Shown: positions 1 through 9,517, numbered from the stretch's first letter. The stretch: 64,000 nucleotides of DNA from Candidatus Scybalocola faecavium (GCA_018713145.1 DVFP01000025.1:62001-126000); one strand, 5' to 3'. Numbers and translations: made by a program. The notes: generated by a model not told the origin, from the letters alone.

Positions 1-143
1 TGATGGGGTCCCAGACGCTTTAATGTCTTGTTCAGGGCGCCAAGGCGCTTCTCATATCCGGATGCCCGGACATTGCTTTTCTTTTTTGCCTCCTTGCGGT
101 ATTCAGCCACGTAAAAATCGATTAATTGTGTTGTTTCAGTCAT
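1..143 (-). CDS. Hypothetical protein, N-terminal part only (cut by window edge)
   Basis: The reading frame opens with ATG at 143 (an in-frame ATG at 149 is an alternative) and runs off the left edge, giving 47 residues of a hydrophilic, Lys/Arg-rich sequence beginning MTETTQLIDFYVAEYRKEAK. No signal peptide or membrane segment is visible and I do not recognise the family. The start lies inside the 3' end of the upstream lysozyme-like gene (8 nt overlap), so the two are probably translationally coupled in one minus-strand operon. The start choice rests on the overlap; no function is assigned. Confidence 0.6.
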   Translation of the reverse strand, partial: MTETTQLIDFYVAEYRKEAKKKSNVRASGYEKRLGALNKTLKRLGPH

Positions 144-912
144 TTTCATTCACCTGTGTTTCTTCGGACCAGTACATTCGCACAAGATCCACGTAAAACA
201 TATTTCCGTAATTATACCGCCAGCCCCCGTTTCGCTCTACAGACAGCTCGTTCCGGTAAGTAACGGTCTCGCCTCCGGACATGTCCCGGGCAAAATCCTG
301 GGCCAGCTGGGATGTATGTACTTTCCCGTTTTCCGATACAAAAGTCAGATAGGTAATGCCAAAATTATAGGCCTGAATTACACTGTTTAAGTCACATCCC
401 AACTGGCTGCCATAAGACAAAAGCTGGGAAAACACACTGCATCCCTGCTCAATGGAAGCCTCCGGTTCAAGAGAATTTACTTTAAGACCTAAAGATTCGC
501 TGGACTGCATCACATCATTGCCTGTGCCTCCCGACTCTACCTGCATGATGGCCATGAGCAGATCCACATATTCGCTGATCCCATACTGGGCGGCATACTG
601 CTCTAACAGCGGCTTATAGTCCTGAACCTCCTGAGACACCGGCCAAATACTCTGCTCCTTTTGGTCCTCTGACCGATTTAAAAAAGCACTGATCGCCAGT
701 GCCACAATCATAATAAAGGTGGCCCCAAGGATCACCAGAAGAAATATGGCATACCGCCGTTTTCTCCGTAAGATCTCCATGCGCTGTGCCCGGGTAAGGC
801 GGCGGGGCGTTCCGGAAGCTTTTCTGCCGGCAAATGTCTGTGTTTTTCCGGCGTCGGCCCTGGGTGATCCCTGAGCCCTTTGCCTTTTTTTATCATTTTG
901 TGTATTTGCCAA
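136..912 (-). CDS. Membrane-anchored lysozyme-like protein (CwlT N-terminal type)
   Basis: This 258-residue protein has a basic cytoplasmic N-terminus, one membrane segment at about residues 54-77 and an extracellular domain. The domain carries the pattern QVESGG near residue 126 followed by QSSESLG and later IQAYNFG, which is typical of the lysozyme-like/muramidase domain seen at the N-terminus of CwlT-type peptidoglycan hydrolases. Glu126 is the probable catalytic acid. No NlpC/P60 or CHAP domain follows, so only a glycan-cleaving module is present. Translation most likely begins at TTG (910-912), 7 nt after an AAAGGAG ribosome binding site. It lies downstream of thiN in the housekeeping run and overlaps the next gene by 8 nt. 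Cell-wall remodelling is inferred from the fold; the exact bond cut is unknown. Confidence 0.75.
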   Translation of the reverse strand: MANTQNDKKRQRAQGSPRADAGKTQTFAGRKASGTPRRLTRAQRMEILRRKRRYAIFLLVILGATFIMIVALAISAFLNRSEDQKEQSIWPVSQEVQDYKPLLEQYAAQYGISEYVDLLMAIMQVESGGTGNDVMQSSESLGLKVNSLEPEASIEQGCSVFSQLLSYGSQLGCDLNSVIQAYNFGITYLTFVSENGKVHTSQLAQDFARDMSGGETVTYRNELSVERNGGWRYNYGNMFYVDLVRMYWSEETQVNEND

Positions 913-986
913 AATATCGCTCCTTTAAATAACCGATGGATCATCACCCTTTTAAAGAAAACTGTGGTGACCGATTTCCTATCTTA

Positions 987-1661
987 TCAATCCCGGGTTT
1001 CCAGCAAAACGGCAATGCCCTCTTTAACCCAAAGCGCAGCCTGGTCCCCGGTAATTTCATTACTGACGCATAGGCTTTCCCCAAGGGACACTGTATGATC
1101 GTGTAAGGGATATTTTACACCTTCAAGGGTAACGCCGCTGATTTTTGCTGTTAAAGGAATTAAAGAAAGATATTTTCCGAAATGTTCATTTTTTTTAATC
1201 GTCCTGTGTCCGGATAACAAACTGATCCGGTTATGCTCATCCTGGATCACTGCACAAATTCCTTTGCGGAATGGAAGGAGGAGCATGGTAATATTGGCCA
1301 AAACATGATCCAGCCTGGTGCCTGTGGCCCCAAGGATCCAGATTCGGCTTTCCCCATTCCCTTCACAGTATTGTATCGCCAGTTTTAAGGCAATGTCTGT
1401 GTCTGTATAATCCTTTTCAGGGATATATTCATGGATCACCGGCCCGTTTTCCTTTTCGGCCGCCCTTTTATACTTTTCCAGGATTTTGGGTGATACAGTA
1501 TCAAAATCTCCCACAATGTCAGTTAAAGGGGCGGCGTTAAGCTGATACGCCGCCTCCAGTCCCCCGTCCACAGCAATGACTTTTTCAAAAGCATGATCCT
1601 TAAGAAAATTCCTGGCAAATTCAAGGTCCACATGACCTCCGGAAATTAAAAGAACATCCAT
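987..1661 (-). CDS. thiN: Thiamine pyrophosphokinase
   Basis: This 224-residue protein matches ThiN-type thiamine diphosphokinase, which transfers pyrophosphate from ATP to thiamine to make the cofactor TPP. Visible signatures are the GDFDTVSP motif and ILGATGTRLDH, followed by a C-terminal beta-rich thiamine-binding half. Length is normal for the family. GAGAGGAG precedes the ATG at 1661. It sits 20 nt downstream of rpe, the same neighbour order as rpe-yloS in Bacillus subtilis. No TPP riboswitch is visible, which fits a salvage enzyme carried in a housekeeping operon. Confidence 0.93.
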   Translation of the reverse strand: MDVLLISGGHVDLEFARNFLKDHAFEKVIAVDGGLEAAYQLNAAPLTDIVGDFDTVSPKILEKYKRAAEKENGPVIHEYIPEKDYTDTDIALKLAIQYCEGNGESRIWILGATGTRLDHVLANITMLLLPFRKGICAVIQDEHNRISLLSGHRTIKKNEHFGKYLSLIPLTAKISGVTLEGVKYPLHDHTVSLGESLCVSNEITGDQAALWVKEGIAVLLETRD

Positions 1662-1681
1662 AAAAACTGCTCCTCTCTGAA

Positions 1682-2347
1682 TCAGCCTTTTTCATAAGTT
1701 GTCATAATCTGAAGGAAATCTTTCATATTTTCTGCCACATTCCCCTGAAAAATCTGGGAGCCGGCAACAATAACATTTGCCCCCGCATCCAGGATCATTT
1801 CCAGATTTTCCCGGTTTACGCCTCCATCCACTTCAATATCTGTGTGCAGGCCCCGGCTTTGGATTATTTTTCTTAATTGCCGGATCTTTTCTGTCGTCGA
1901 TGGAATATATTCCTGACCGCCAAACCCCGGGTTCACTCCCATAAGCAGCACCATATCCACATCCTCCAGCACATAATCCAGGACACATAAGGGAGTCGCC
2001 GGATTTAAGGCAACACCGGCTTTAACACCAAGGCTGCGTATCGTCTGTATCGTGCGGTGGAGATGACGGCAGGCCTCTGTATGAACAGTAATTATATCCG
2101 CTCCGGCTTCTTTAAAAGCCTCCAGATGATGGGCCGGATCTTCTACCATAAGATGTACATCAAAAACCTTGTCCGTGTACTTTCGAATCGCCTTGATCAC
2201 CGGAAGTCCCAGAGAAAAATTAGGGACAAAGGCCCCATCCATCACATCAATATGGATATACCGGGCACCGGCCTGATCTACAGCCTTTACATCTGCTCCC
2301 AGATTGGCAAAATCTGCCGATAAAATTGATGGCGCCAGCTTTAACAT
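1682..2347 (-). CDS. rpe: Ribulose-phosphate 3-epimerase
   Basis: This 221-residue TIM-barrel enzyme interconverts ribulose 5-phosphate and xylulose 5-phosphate in the pentose phosphate pathway. It shows the family motifs [10 protein letters not shown] at the N-terminus, [12 protein letters not shown] (metal and substrate binding), VNPGFGGQ and EVDGGVN. Length is standard. It follows rsgA by about 36 nt and precedes thiN. Its product is a substrate of the phosphoketolase encoded at 47-49.5 kb, so the two enzymes may work in the same pentose route, although they are not co-transcribed. Confidence 0.95.
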   Translation of the reverse strand: MLKLAPSILSADFANLGADVKAVDQAGARYIHIDVMDGAFVPNFSLGLPVIKAIRKYTDKVFDVHLMVEDPAHHLEAFKEAGADIITVHTEACRHLHRTIQTIRSLGVKAGVALNPATPLCVLDYVLEDVDMVLLMGVNPGFGGQEYIPSTTEKIRQLRKIIQSRGLHTDIEVDGGVNRENLEMILDAGANVIVAGSQIFQGNVAENMKDFLQIMTTYEKG

Positions 2348-2383
2348 AATAAGTATCCTCCTTTAAAAAGCCAGCGGTGCGTC

Positions 2384-3262
2384 TTAATAGCGCCGCTGGC
2401 TTTTAAGTTCTTCATAAAAAATCACATAATTATCATAACGGCTGCGGCTGATCTTTCCGGCCTTTAAGGCCTCCTTCACAGCGCAGTCCGGCTCATGGAT
2501 GTGAACACATCCGTTAAAACGGCACTGTCCTTCATAAGGTTCAAATTCCGCGAAACAATTTTTAAGATCCTGAGCCTCCACATGGTCAATATAAAGGGAG
2601 GTGAATCCCGGGGTATCCATCACATAGGTAGAACCCTCCAAATGGAACAGTTCCGAATGACGGGTGGTATGACGTCCCCGCTGGATCTTTTTGCTGATGG
2701 CCCCGGTCTCCATAGCCGCCTCCGGCTTAAGATAATTCATCATAGATGATTTCCCTACGCCGGAGGGACCGGCCATCACTGTCGTCTTATCTTTTAAAAG
2801 CTCTCTTACCTGCAAAAGGCCTTCCTGCTTTTCCACGCTGGTAAATACCACCTGGCAGCCGCAGTTTTTATAAACATCGCCAAGCCTGTCAACCTCCTCC
2901 TGAGAGGATACATCCGTCTTATTAAAACAGATAATGGTTTCCACATGCTGAAGCTCCATGGTAATGAGAAAGCGGTCCAGCATGTTCAGGTTAGGGGCAG
3001 GACTGGCAACGGCAAAAATGATCATAGCCTGATCTACATTTGCCACTGCGGGACGGATCAGAGCATTTTTCCGGGGCAGTATTTTGTCAATACTGCCCTC
3101 CTTATCTCCTTCATGGGTTACATGAAACTCCGTCATATCCCCTACCAGAGGCTTGATCTTTTCATTTCTGAAGATCCCCTTTGCCTTGCATGCATAAGTG
3201 CCTTTTTCCGGGTTATGAACATAGTAAAATCCTGCAATACCTTTAATGATCTTTCCCTGCAT
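2384..3262 (-). CDS. rsgA: Ribosome small subunit-dependent GTPase A
   Basis: This 292-residue protein is RsgA (YloQ/CpgA), a circularly permuted GTPase that acts in late 30S maturation. The permuted motif order is visible: an N-terminal OB-like region, then FNKTD (G4), GPSGVGKSSMMN (G1/P-loop), DTPGF (G3), and a C-terminal zinc-binding cluster in CRFNGCVHIHEPDCAV. Length and architecture are complete. It lies 14 nt downstream of prkC, matching the prkC-cpgA adjacency of B. subtilis, where CpgA is a PrkC phosphorylation target. Confidence 0.95.
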   Translation of the reverse strand: MQGKIIKGIAGFYYVHNPEKGTYACKAKGIFRNEKIKPLVGDMTEFHVTHEGDKEGSIDKILPRKNALIRPAVANVDQAMIIFAVASPAPNLNMLDRFLITMELQHVETIICFNKTDVSSQEEVDRLGDVYKNCGCQVVFTSVEKQEGLLQVRELLKDKTTVMAGPSGVGKSSMMNYLKPEAAMETGAISKKIQRGRHTTRHSELFHLEGSTYVMDTPGFTSLYIDHVEAQDLKNCFAEFEPYEGQCRFNGCVHIHEPDCAVKEALKAGKISRSRYDNYVIFYEELKSQRRY

Positions 3263-3276
3263 GGATCCTGCTCCCG

Positions 3277-5529
3277 TCAGCTCATGTTCACAGGGCCGGT
3301 GCCGATAGACTGTCCGTCTATCATAACCTCCCAGGTTACCGGTTCGCCGTTAGTGCTGGTCACTGTATACTGAGATACCCAGTCATCCGGTCCCATAGTC
3401 ATATTTCCAGTGGTCCAGACGACGGCCCCGGAGGCATTATATACATTAACGAGAACTGTGGATGTCTGTCCTTCGCTTAACCCGCCGATGGGATTGCCCA
3501 GGCTGGAAAAATCAATGGTTCCTGTATAGGAGGACTGACTCTGGCTCTGGCTTTGAGACTGGCTTTCGGTCTCTGCAGGCCCCTCGCTGATCACCAGATC
3601 CACAGCCGTTCCCTCATCCACAGTCTCACCTCTGGAGACGCTGGCCCGGATGACACGGCCTTCTGCCACAGAATCGCTGGGCTCATAGGTCACCTGACCT
3701 ACCGTAAGATTATTGCCTGCAAGCAGTGTACGGGCGTCTGCCAGGGTGGTGCCTACCACCTGAGGCATGGTCGTTGTCTTTTCTTCCGGGCCTTTACTGA
3801 TATAAAGGGTAATCTTTGTGCCCGGATCAACACTCGTTCCGGCGGCCGGATCCGTGCGTGTCACCCGGTCGGCGGCAACATCATCGCTGTTTTCATATTT
3901 GACCCCTGCAATGGCAAGTCCCTGAGCCTCCAGAGCGGTACTTGCCTGGTTATAAGTATAATCAGTCACATCAGGAACCTGCACCTGTTCTTCAGTTTCA
4001 GATTCACTCATGTTGATCCAAACCGTGACTGTATCACCTCTTGAAAGGGTAGTCCCCTCCGTCGGGCTCTGACGGTAAATATGGCCTTCCTCCACATCAT
4101 CGCTTGCGCCGTTTTGGATGCTTAAATATAAGCCATATGGCCGAAGCTCAGACTGGGCTTCCTGCTGAGTCATATCATAAAGATCCGGAACCTGCACTTC
4201 CTCAGCGCTTTGTGTATCGGACTGAGATTCTGTCTGGCTTTCACTCATGCTTTCAATAGCGCTTTCAGTCTGGCCGTTTCCGGAAAACAAGCCCGCTGCC
4301 CGGCCGATGATAAAAAAGATCACCACAACCAGGATCACGGCGCCTACGATCCCCAGCACCATCATCACTTTTTCCAGTGCAGGATTTACGCCATCTTCAT
4401 CCTCATCTTCTTCATAATCGCTGCGATGCTGGCCATTCTTCCCGGCGTACTGGCGGTTAGACTGGCCGGCTCCTTCTGCCGGACGGCTGCTGCCGGAAGA
4501 AGGCCGGGAAGGAGCGGCTCCGCTATGGGCTGATGAAGGTGAACCGGCGCTGCTCCGGGAGGATGGCGCCCCATTTCTGGAATAGGGAGAACCGCTGGCC
4601 AAAGATTGACCCGGCCTGGAACTTGCCGCTCCGACAGAACGATTATTTAACACGACGGTCTGTTCATTTGCAGCTAAAGGGGCTCCTGTAAGATTTACAT
4701 ACTCACCATCCGGGTGTGTCAGGACCTTTCTCAGATCCGCGATCAGATCCCTGGCCGAAGCATAACGCCGTTCCGGTTTTTTCTGAGTACATTTTAAAAT
4801 GATCTTTTCAAAACTCCTGGGTATCGAAGGCTCCAGTTTTCTCGGCGGGACCATCTCTCCCTGGATATGCAAAAGAGCTACCGCTACGTTAGTCTCGCCT
4901 TCAAAAGGCACTCTGCCGGTAAGCATCTCATACATAGTAATACCAAGAGAATAAATATCGCTTTTTGCGTCAGAATAACCGCCCCTGGCCTGTTCCGGTG
5001 AAATATAATGGACACTTCCTGCGGCATTGGTCGTCACTGTAGTGGAATCCGCCATTTTTGCAATACCAAAATCCGTCACTTTCACCTTGCCGTCCCTGGA
5101 CATGATAATATTCTGAGGCTTAATATCCCGGTGGATGATCCGGTTATCATGGGCTGCCTGGAGACCGGAAGCAATCTGCACGGAAATATTTAAAGCTTCT
5201 TTAATCTCAAGCTTGCCCTTCATCTCAATATATTTTTTCAAGGTGATTCCCTGGACCAGCTCCATAACAATATAGTGGATGCCGTTTTCCTCACCTACAT
5301 CGTATACATTTACAATATTCGGATGGGACAATCCTGCAGCCGCCTGAGCCTCTACGCGGAACTTCTTTACAAAAGTCTCATCCACACTGAATTCCTGTTT
5401 TAATACCTTAACAGCAACCAGACGATTTAACTTGTGATCCCTGGCTTTATACACATCAGCCATGCCGCCGGAACCGATTTTTTCAAGTATCTCATACCGG
5501 TCTGCCAGATACATACCTGGAACTACCAT
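3277..5529 (-). CDS. prkC: PASTA-domain serine/threonine protein kinase (PrkC/Stk1 type)
   Basis: This 750-residue receptor kinase has a kinase domain at about residues 12-275 with the glycine loop GSGGMADV, invariant Lys41 in AVKVLK, HRDIKPQN and a DFG motif. A Ser/Pro/Gly-rich juxtamembrane stretch follows, then one membrane segment near residues 388-415. Three PASTA repeats (openings VQVPDL, VQVPDV, MPQVVG) lie outside the cell, followed by a SQ-repeat linker and an extra C-terminal beta-type domain of about 85 residues. PASTA domains bind peptidoglycan fragments. The gene overlaps the stop codon of the phosphatase by 1 nt (TAATG), and an AGGAGG site precedes the ATG. It is the usual partner of the upstream PP2C phosphatase. 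Confidence 0.95.
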   Translation of the reverse strand: MVVPGMYLADRYEILEKIGSGGMADVYKARDHKLNRLVAVKVLKQEFSVDETFVKKFRVEAQAAAGLSHPNIVNVYDVGEENGIHYIVMELVQGITLKKYIEMKGKLEIKEALNISVQIASGLQAAHDNRIIHRDIKPQNIIMSRDGKVKVTDFGIAKMADSTTVTTNAAGSVHYISPEQARGGYSDAKSDIYSLGITMYEMLTGRVPFEGETNVAVALLHIQGEMVPPRKLEPSIPRSFEKIILKCTQKKPERRYASARDLIADLRKVLTHPDGEYVNLTGAPLAANEQTVVLNNRSVGAASSRPGQSLASGSPYSRNGAPSSRSSAGSPSSAHSGAAPSRPSSGSSRPAEGAGQSNRQYAGKNGQHRSDYEEDEDEDGVNPALEKVMMVLGIVGAVILVVVIFFIIGRAAGLFSGNGQTESAIESMSESQTESQSDTQSAEEVQVPDLYDMTQQEAQSELRPYGLYLSIQNGASDDVEEGHIYRQSPTEGTTLSRGDTVTVWINMSESETEEQVQVPDVTDYTYNQASTALEAQGLAIAGVKYENSDDVAADRVTRTDPAAGTSVDPGTKITLYISKGPEEKTTTMPQVVGTTLADARTLLAGNNLTVGQVTYEPSDSVAEGRVIRASVSRGETVDEGTAVDLVISEGPAETESQSQSQSQSQSSYTGTIDFSSLGNPIGGLSEGQTSTVLVNVYNASGAVVWTTGNMTMGPDDWVSQYTVTSTNGEPVTWEVMIDGQSIGTGPVNMS

Positions 5530-6263
5530 TAATTTACCTCCTCATCAAACGGGTCTATCACAATGGCTGTAATATTATCCAGCCCGCCATTTGCCTTTGC
5601 TTCATTGATCAATGCATCGACTGCATCGCCGATATACGTGTTGGAAATAATATCCAGCAGTGTGGCATCATCCACCATGTTGGACAGGCCGTCAGAACAC
5701 ATAAGGATCTTATCTCCCGGCTCCAGATCCACCTCAAAAAAATCCACACGAATATCCCAGGCAGCACCAATAGCCCGGGTAATAATATTTTTATCCGGAT
5801 GATGCCGCGCCTCATCTACAGTAATCTCACCGGCCCGAACCATGGCTCCCACATAGGAATGATCCTCGGTTACCTGATTGATCTCGCTGTCGATCAGGTA
5901 CAGCCGGCTGTCCCCCACATTGGCTACATATAATGTTTTGTCCACAATAAATGCGGCGACAAAAGTCGTCCCCATACCGCTTAACTCGGAATACTGCTGT
6001 GCTTTCTCCATAACAAGCTCGTTTACATAGTGGATCCCGTCATCGACGATCCGTATCGGCGCATCCGGGGGTGCCTTTTGGATATAATCTACAAAATTCT
6101 CCACAGACATACGGGATGCATAGTCCCCGGCTTTATGTCCGCCCATCCCGTCCGCTACAATAAACAGATTCGGGAGCTGGCCCACCGGAGCTTCGGAAAA
6201 GTACATATAATCCTGGTTCATTTTCCGCACCGAGCCAATATCTGATTTGCCAAATACCCTCAT
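5529..6263 (-). CDS. stp: PP2C-family serine/threonine phosphatase (PrpC/Stp1 type)
   Basis: This 244-residue protein is the metal-dependent phosphatase that reverses PrkC phosphorylation. PP2C motifs are complete: VADGMGGHKAGDYAS (metal ligands and Gly loop), GDSRLYLI, CSDGLSN and GGLDNITAI. I place the start at ATG 6261-6263, because GTGAGGA lies just upstream and because homologues begin at MRVFGKSDIG. A longer in-frame ATG at 6287 lies inside rlmN. Only one base separates this start from the rlmN stop, so coupling is likely. Cytoplasmic; no membrane segment is present. Confidence 0.94.
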   Translation of the reverse strand: MRVFGKSDIGSVRKMNQDYMYFSEAPVGQLPNLFIVADGMGGHKAGDYASRMSVENFVDYIQKAPPDAPIRIVDDGIHYVNELVMEKAQQYSELSGMGTTFVAAFIVDKTLYVANVGDSRLYLIDSEINQVTEDHSYVGAMVRAGEITVDEARHHPDKNIITRAIGAAWDIRVDFFEVDLEPGDKILMCSDGLSNMVDDATLLDIISNTYIGDAVDALINEAKANGGLDNITAIVIDPFDEEVN

Positions 6264-6264
6264 T

Positions 6265-7320
6265 CTATTCCTCACTTTCCAGTGCATCTATGTAGTTTTT
6301 TCGCAATTGGCCGCATGCGGCCTGAATATCTCTGCCCATTTCCCTTCTTATAGTAACATTTTCGCCGTATTTTTCAAGTTTATTTTTAAAATTCATGACC
6401 GCACTGTTGTCTGACTGGCGAAAATCTCTTTCTTTTATGGGATTTACCGGGATAAGATTTACATGAGCGTTTAATCCGTGAAGAAGCCGGGCCAGGGCAG
6501 CCGCATCCTCGCTGCTGTCATTGACCCCCTTTACCAAACTGTATTCAAAAGTCAGGCGCCGGTTATTGTGGCCATAATACTCCCGGCAGGCTTTTAAAAT
6601 CTCATCAATGGACCAGGTGTTGGCCACTGGCATCAGTTCCCTCCGCCGCTGATCATTAACTGCATGAAGGGAAATGGCCAAAGTGATCTGCAGCTCCTCC
6701 TTTGCCAGATCATAGATCCTGGGGACAATGCCGCAGGTAGATAAAGTAATATTTCTCTGGCTTATATTCAGGCCATTTTCATCAGAAAGCATCTTAATAA
6801 AGCGGAGCACATTATCGTAATTATCCAAAGGCTCCCCGCTTCCCATAATGACCACATTGGAAATACGTTCACCCAGATCCTTCTGGATCATATAAACTTC
6901 ATTGAGCATTTCCGATGGGGTCATATTTCTCTCCAGGCCGTCTAAAGTAGAGGCGCAGAACCTGCACCCCATACGGCAGCCTACCTGGGAAGACACACAC
7001 ACGGAATTTCCGTGTTTATATTTCATGAGAACACTTTCAATAATATTGCCGTCGGAAAGGCGGAACAGATATTTACGGGTTCCGTCAATTTTTGAGACCA
7101 GACGCCGGGCAATCTCCGGCATGGCCAGGTAACAGTTTTTTTCCAGCTTTTCCCTTAAGGATTTTGATAAATTCGTCATTTCATCAAATCCTGAAACAAG
7201 CTTTACATGGATCCACTCATAGATCTGACGGGCTCTGAAAGGCTTTTCTCCCAAAACATCCGTCACATAAGCGGTCAGCTCTTTAAAATCCATGGATTGA
7301 ATATCGGTTTTTTCATTCAT
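6265..7320 (-). CDS. rlmN: 23S rRNA/tRNA adenine-C2 methyltransferase (radical SAM)
   Basis: This 351-residue radical SAM enzyme methylates A2503 of 23S rRNA and A37 of some tRNAs. The CxxxCxxC iron-sulfur motif is visible as CRMGCRFC at about residues 115-122. GSGEPLDNYDNV and SLHAVNDQRRR follow, and the C-terminal cysteine in AACGQL is the expected resolving residue. Length is normal. It lies between rsmB and the phosphatase as in B. subtilis yloN. Cfr-type resistance enzymes share the fold, but the housekeeping context favours RlmN. Confidence 0.94.
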   Translation of the reverse strand: MNEKTDIQSMDFKELTAYVTDVLGEKPFRARQIYEWIHVKLVSGFDEMTNLSKSLREKLEKNCYLAMPEIARRLVSKIDGTRKYLFRLSDGNIIESVLMKYKHGNSVCVSSQVGCRMGCRFCASTLDGLERNMTPSEMLNEVYMIQKDLGERISNVVIMGSGEPLDNYDNVLRFIKMLSDENGLNISQRNITLSTCGIVPRIYDLAKEELQITLAISLHAVNDQRRRELMPVANTWSIDEILKACREYYGHNNRRLTFEYSLVKGVNDSSEDAAALARLLHGLNAHVNLIPVNPIKERDFRQSDNSAVMNFKNKLEKYGENVTIRREMGRDIQAACGQLRKNYIDALESEE

Positions 7321-7350
7321 TGTCCTTACCCTTTCATCTATGGAAATACA

Positions 7351-7375
7351 CCTGGAGGCCCTTTTGGGCTCCAGG
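7351..7375. other. Intercistronic stem-loop between rsmB and rlmN
   Basis: CCTGGAGGCCC and GGGCTCCAGG pair around a TTTT loop, with one bulged G. There is no T-run on the minus-strand 3' side, so it looks like an RNA processing or stability element inside the operon and not an intrinsic terminator. It lies in the 68-nt gap after rlmN's start, on the untranslated side of rsmB's 3' end. Confidence 0.55.
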
Positions 7376-7388
7376 GACGCCTGCAGCT

Positions 7389-8726
7389 TTATGCGCTGGT
7401 CAAATCTTTTGTCTTTTTAAACCGGGCGATAAAAAAGCCATCGCAACCGTGGATCCCGGGAAGATACTGACGGGAATCCTCCATGACAAAATCAAAATTC
7501 TCCTGAAACCACAGGGCATTTTCCATATTCTCCTCCGGATTTACCGTACATGTACTGTAGATCAATGTTCCTCCGTCAGCCACATAATTTTGGACTACGG
7601 AAAGGATCTTTCTCTGAAGGGCTGCCAGTTCCTTCATCTGCTCCGGATTCATGCGGTATTTAATATCTGCCTTTCGTCCCAGGACCCCAAGACCTGAACA
7701 TGGCAGATCTGCCAGAACCACCCGGGCCCTTTTCCGGTCCTCTTCATAAAGGACTGAAGCATCCTTTACCTGGACAGTCACATTGGGAAGACCAAGTCTT
7801 TGGACATTTTCCAGAATCAACTGAGCCTTTGCCGGGGTCAGATCTCTGGCAATAACCTGGCCCGCCTTGCCGATATCTTCAGCCATAGACAAAAGTTTGC
7901 CTGCGCAGTGGCAGCTTTTGCCCCCCGGGGCCGCGCATACATCCAGTACCATATCTCCCGGAGACAGGCCGGCCATTTCCACCGCCATCATGGAACTTTC
8001 ATCCTGCACCGCGTAAAGCCCCTGACGAAAACTGTCCAGGGCTCCCAGATGATCAAAGTCGGAAAGCTTTAGGGCATAAGGGATAAAACTTCCCGGCAAA
8101 ACGCTGACGCCTTCCCCTTCAAGGATCTCCTTTACCCGGTCTGTATCCTTTTCTGAAATACACCGCACCGTCACCGGCTTTTCTTCCAGGCTGTCTTTTA
8201 ACATAGCCTCTGTGTTTTCCCGGCCATAGTTTTTAAGCCACATTTTCACCAGCCATTCCGGTGCGGAATACATAACGGACATATAAGCTGCCGGATCCTT
8301 GTCCTTATCCGGCCAGGAAATATTTCCGGCCTGGCGGCTGACATTTCTCAAAACGCCATTCACAAAACCTTTGAGATTTTTAAATCCCCTTCGTTCCGAA
8401 AGCTTAACAGCCTCGTTGCAGGCAGCGCTGTGGGGAATATTTTCCATGTACAAAATCTGATAAACTCCCATTCGCAGGATATTTTTTATTACCGGACGTA
8501 TCTTCCCTATTTTTACGGAAGAAAAGCGGCCGATTACATAATCCAGGGTAAGCAGCCGTTCCAAAGTTCCCTTAAAAAGACGGCTGATAAACTTTCTTTC
8601 CTGTTTCTCCAAATATTCGTATTTTTCCAGCATCTGGCTATGGACCACATGGGAAGGCCGCCCATCCCGGGTCACCTCCATAAGCATATCCAAAACCAGC
8701 TCCCGGATATTTACAGAATCAGTCAT
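7389..8726 (-). CDS. rsmB: 16S rRNA m5C967 methyltransferase
   Basis: This 445-residue protein has the RsmB two-part architecture. An N-terminal NusB-like RNA-binding domain covers about residues 1-140. A C-terminal SAM methyltransferase has VLDVCAAPGGKS (SAM loop), DLPCSGLG and YSTCTVNPEEN; the two cysteines are the pair used by m5C RNA methyltransferases. I prefer the ATG at 8726, since AAAGGG sits 6 nt upstream; another in-frame ATG is at 8732. It is part of the fmt-rsmB-rlmN run conserved across Firmicutes. Confidence 0.94.
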   Translation of the reverse strand: MTDSVNIRELVLDMLMEVTRDGRPSHVVHSQMLEKYEYLEKQERKFISRLFKGTLERLLTLDYVIGRFSSVKIGKIRPVIKNILRMGVYQILYMENIPHSAACNEAVKLSERRGFKNLKGFVNGVLRNVSRQAGNISWPDKDKDPAAYMSVMYSAPEWLVKMWLKNYGRENTEAMLKDSLEEKPVTVRCISEKDTDRVKEILEGEGVSVLPGSFIPYALKLSDFDHLGALDSFRQGLYAVQDESSMMAVEMAGLSPGDMVLDVCAAPGGKSCHCAGKLLSMAEDIGKAGQVIARDLTPAKAQLILENVQRLGLPNVTVQVKDASVLYEEDRKRARVVLADLPCSGLGVLGRKADIKYRMNPEQMKELAALQRKILSVVQNYVADGGTLIYSTCTVNPEENMENALWFQENFDFVMEDSRQYLPGIHGCDGFFIARFKKTKDLTSA

Positions 8727-8782
8727 ATCCATCCCTTTCCCGCCCGGCTTTTTGCTGTGAAAATAAGCCCCGGGCTTGTGTT

Positions 8783-9517
8783 TTAATCATCCCGCCTGCG
8801 TCCCCGTGTCAGGATTAAAAGCCGCAAAAGCTGCAGGATCATTCCTGCGGCGCTGGCCACGTAGGTCAGTGCAGCCGCGCGGAGCACTTTTTTGGCACCT
8901 TCATTTTCCTCGCCCATAAGGATCTGTGTTTCCGACAAAATGCGAAGCGCTCTTGCAGAAGCGTTAAATTCCACAGGCAGGGTCACCAGATGAAAAAGCA
9001 CTACAGCAAAAAACAGAGCGATGCCGATAGTGATCAGTGTCTGGTTAAAGCCCATAAAAATACCTGCAAGAATTATCGGCCATGAGATCACTGAGCCGAA
9101 ATTAGCTACAGGCACTAAGCTTCCGCGGATCTTTAACGGGGCATAATGACTGGCATGCTGGATGGCATGACCACATTCATGGGCAGCCACACTGACTGCA
9201 GCCACGGAAGTGGAGCCGTACACCGGATCTGAAAGAGACAGTGTGCGGTTTCTCGGATCATAGTGATCGTTTAAATTTCCCCGGATATGGACCACCCGCA
9301 CATCATAAATTCCTGCCTGGCGGAGGATTTCCTGGGCCACAGCCGCTCCGGTCATTCCCCGAAGGGTATATACTGAAGAATACCTGGAAAATACCGATTT
9401 TACCTGTCCGGAGGCCCACAGGGACAAAACCACTCCGACAATAACAAGAAGATATGTCCAGTCAAAATAAATCCTTGGATAGCCATAGCCGTAACCATAA
9501 CCAATATATGCCATCAT
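8783..9517 (-). CDS. Membrane zinc metallopeptidase (YugP type)
   Basis: This 244-residue integral membrane protein starts with a Tyr/Gly-rich stretch (YIGYGYGYGYP) and a first membrane segment. It carries the zinc-peptidase motif HECGHAIQH near the middle, then two to three further hydrophobic segments. This matches the YugP/neutral zinc metallopeptidase family, whose substrates are largely unknown. The start is placed at ATG 9517, because AGGAG lies 8 nt upstream; an in-frame GTG at 9526 overlaps that site. It sits between fmt and rsmB, a position not occupied in B. subtilis but plausible for Clostridia. Confidence 0.88.
   Translation of the reverse strand: MMAYIGYGYGYGYPRIYFDWTYLLVIVGVVLSLWASGQVKSVFSRYSSVYTLRGMTGAAVAQEILRQAGIYDVRVVHIRGNLNDHYDPRNRTLSLSDPVYGSTSVAAVSVAAHECGHAIQHASHYAPLKIRGSLVPVANFGSVISWPIILAGIFMGFNQTLITIGIALFFAVVLFHLVTLPVEFNASARALRILSETQILMGEENEGAKKVLRAAALTYVASAAGMILQLLRLLILTRGRRRDD

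Noticed and set aside
3534-3570. Ser/Gln-coding repeats near the 3' end of prkC as a DNA repeat array
   Set aside because: They encode a simple protein linker inside a gene and are not a CRISPR or mobile element.
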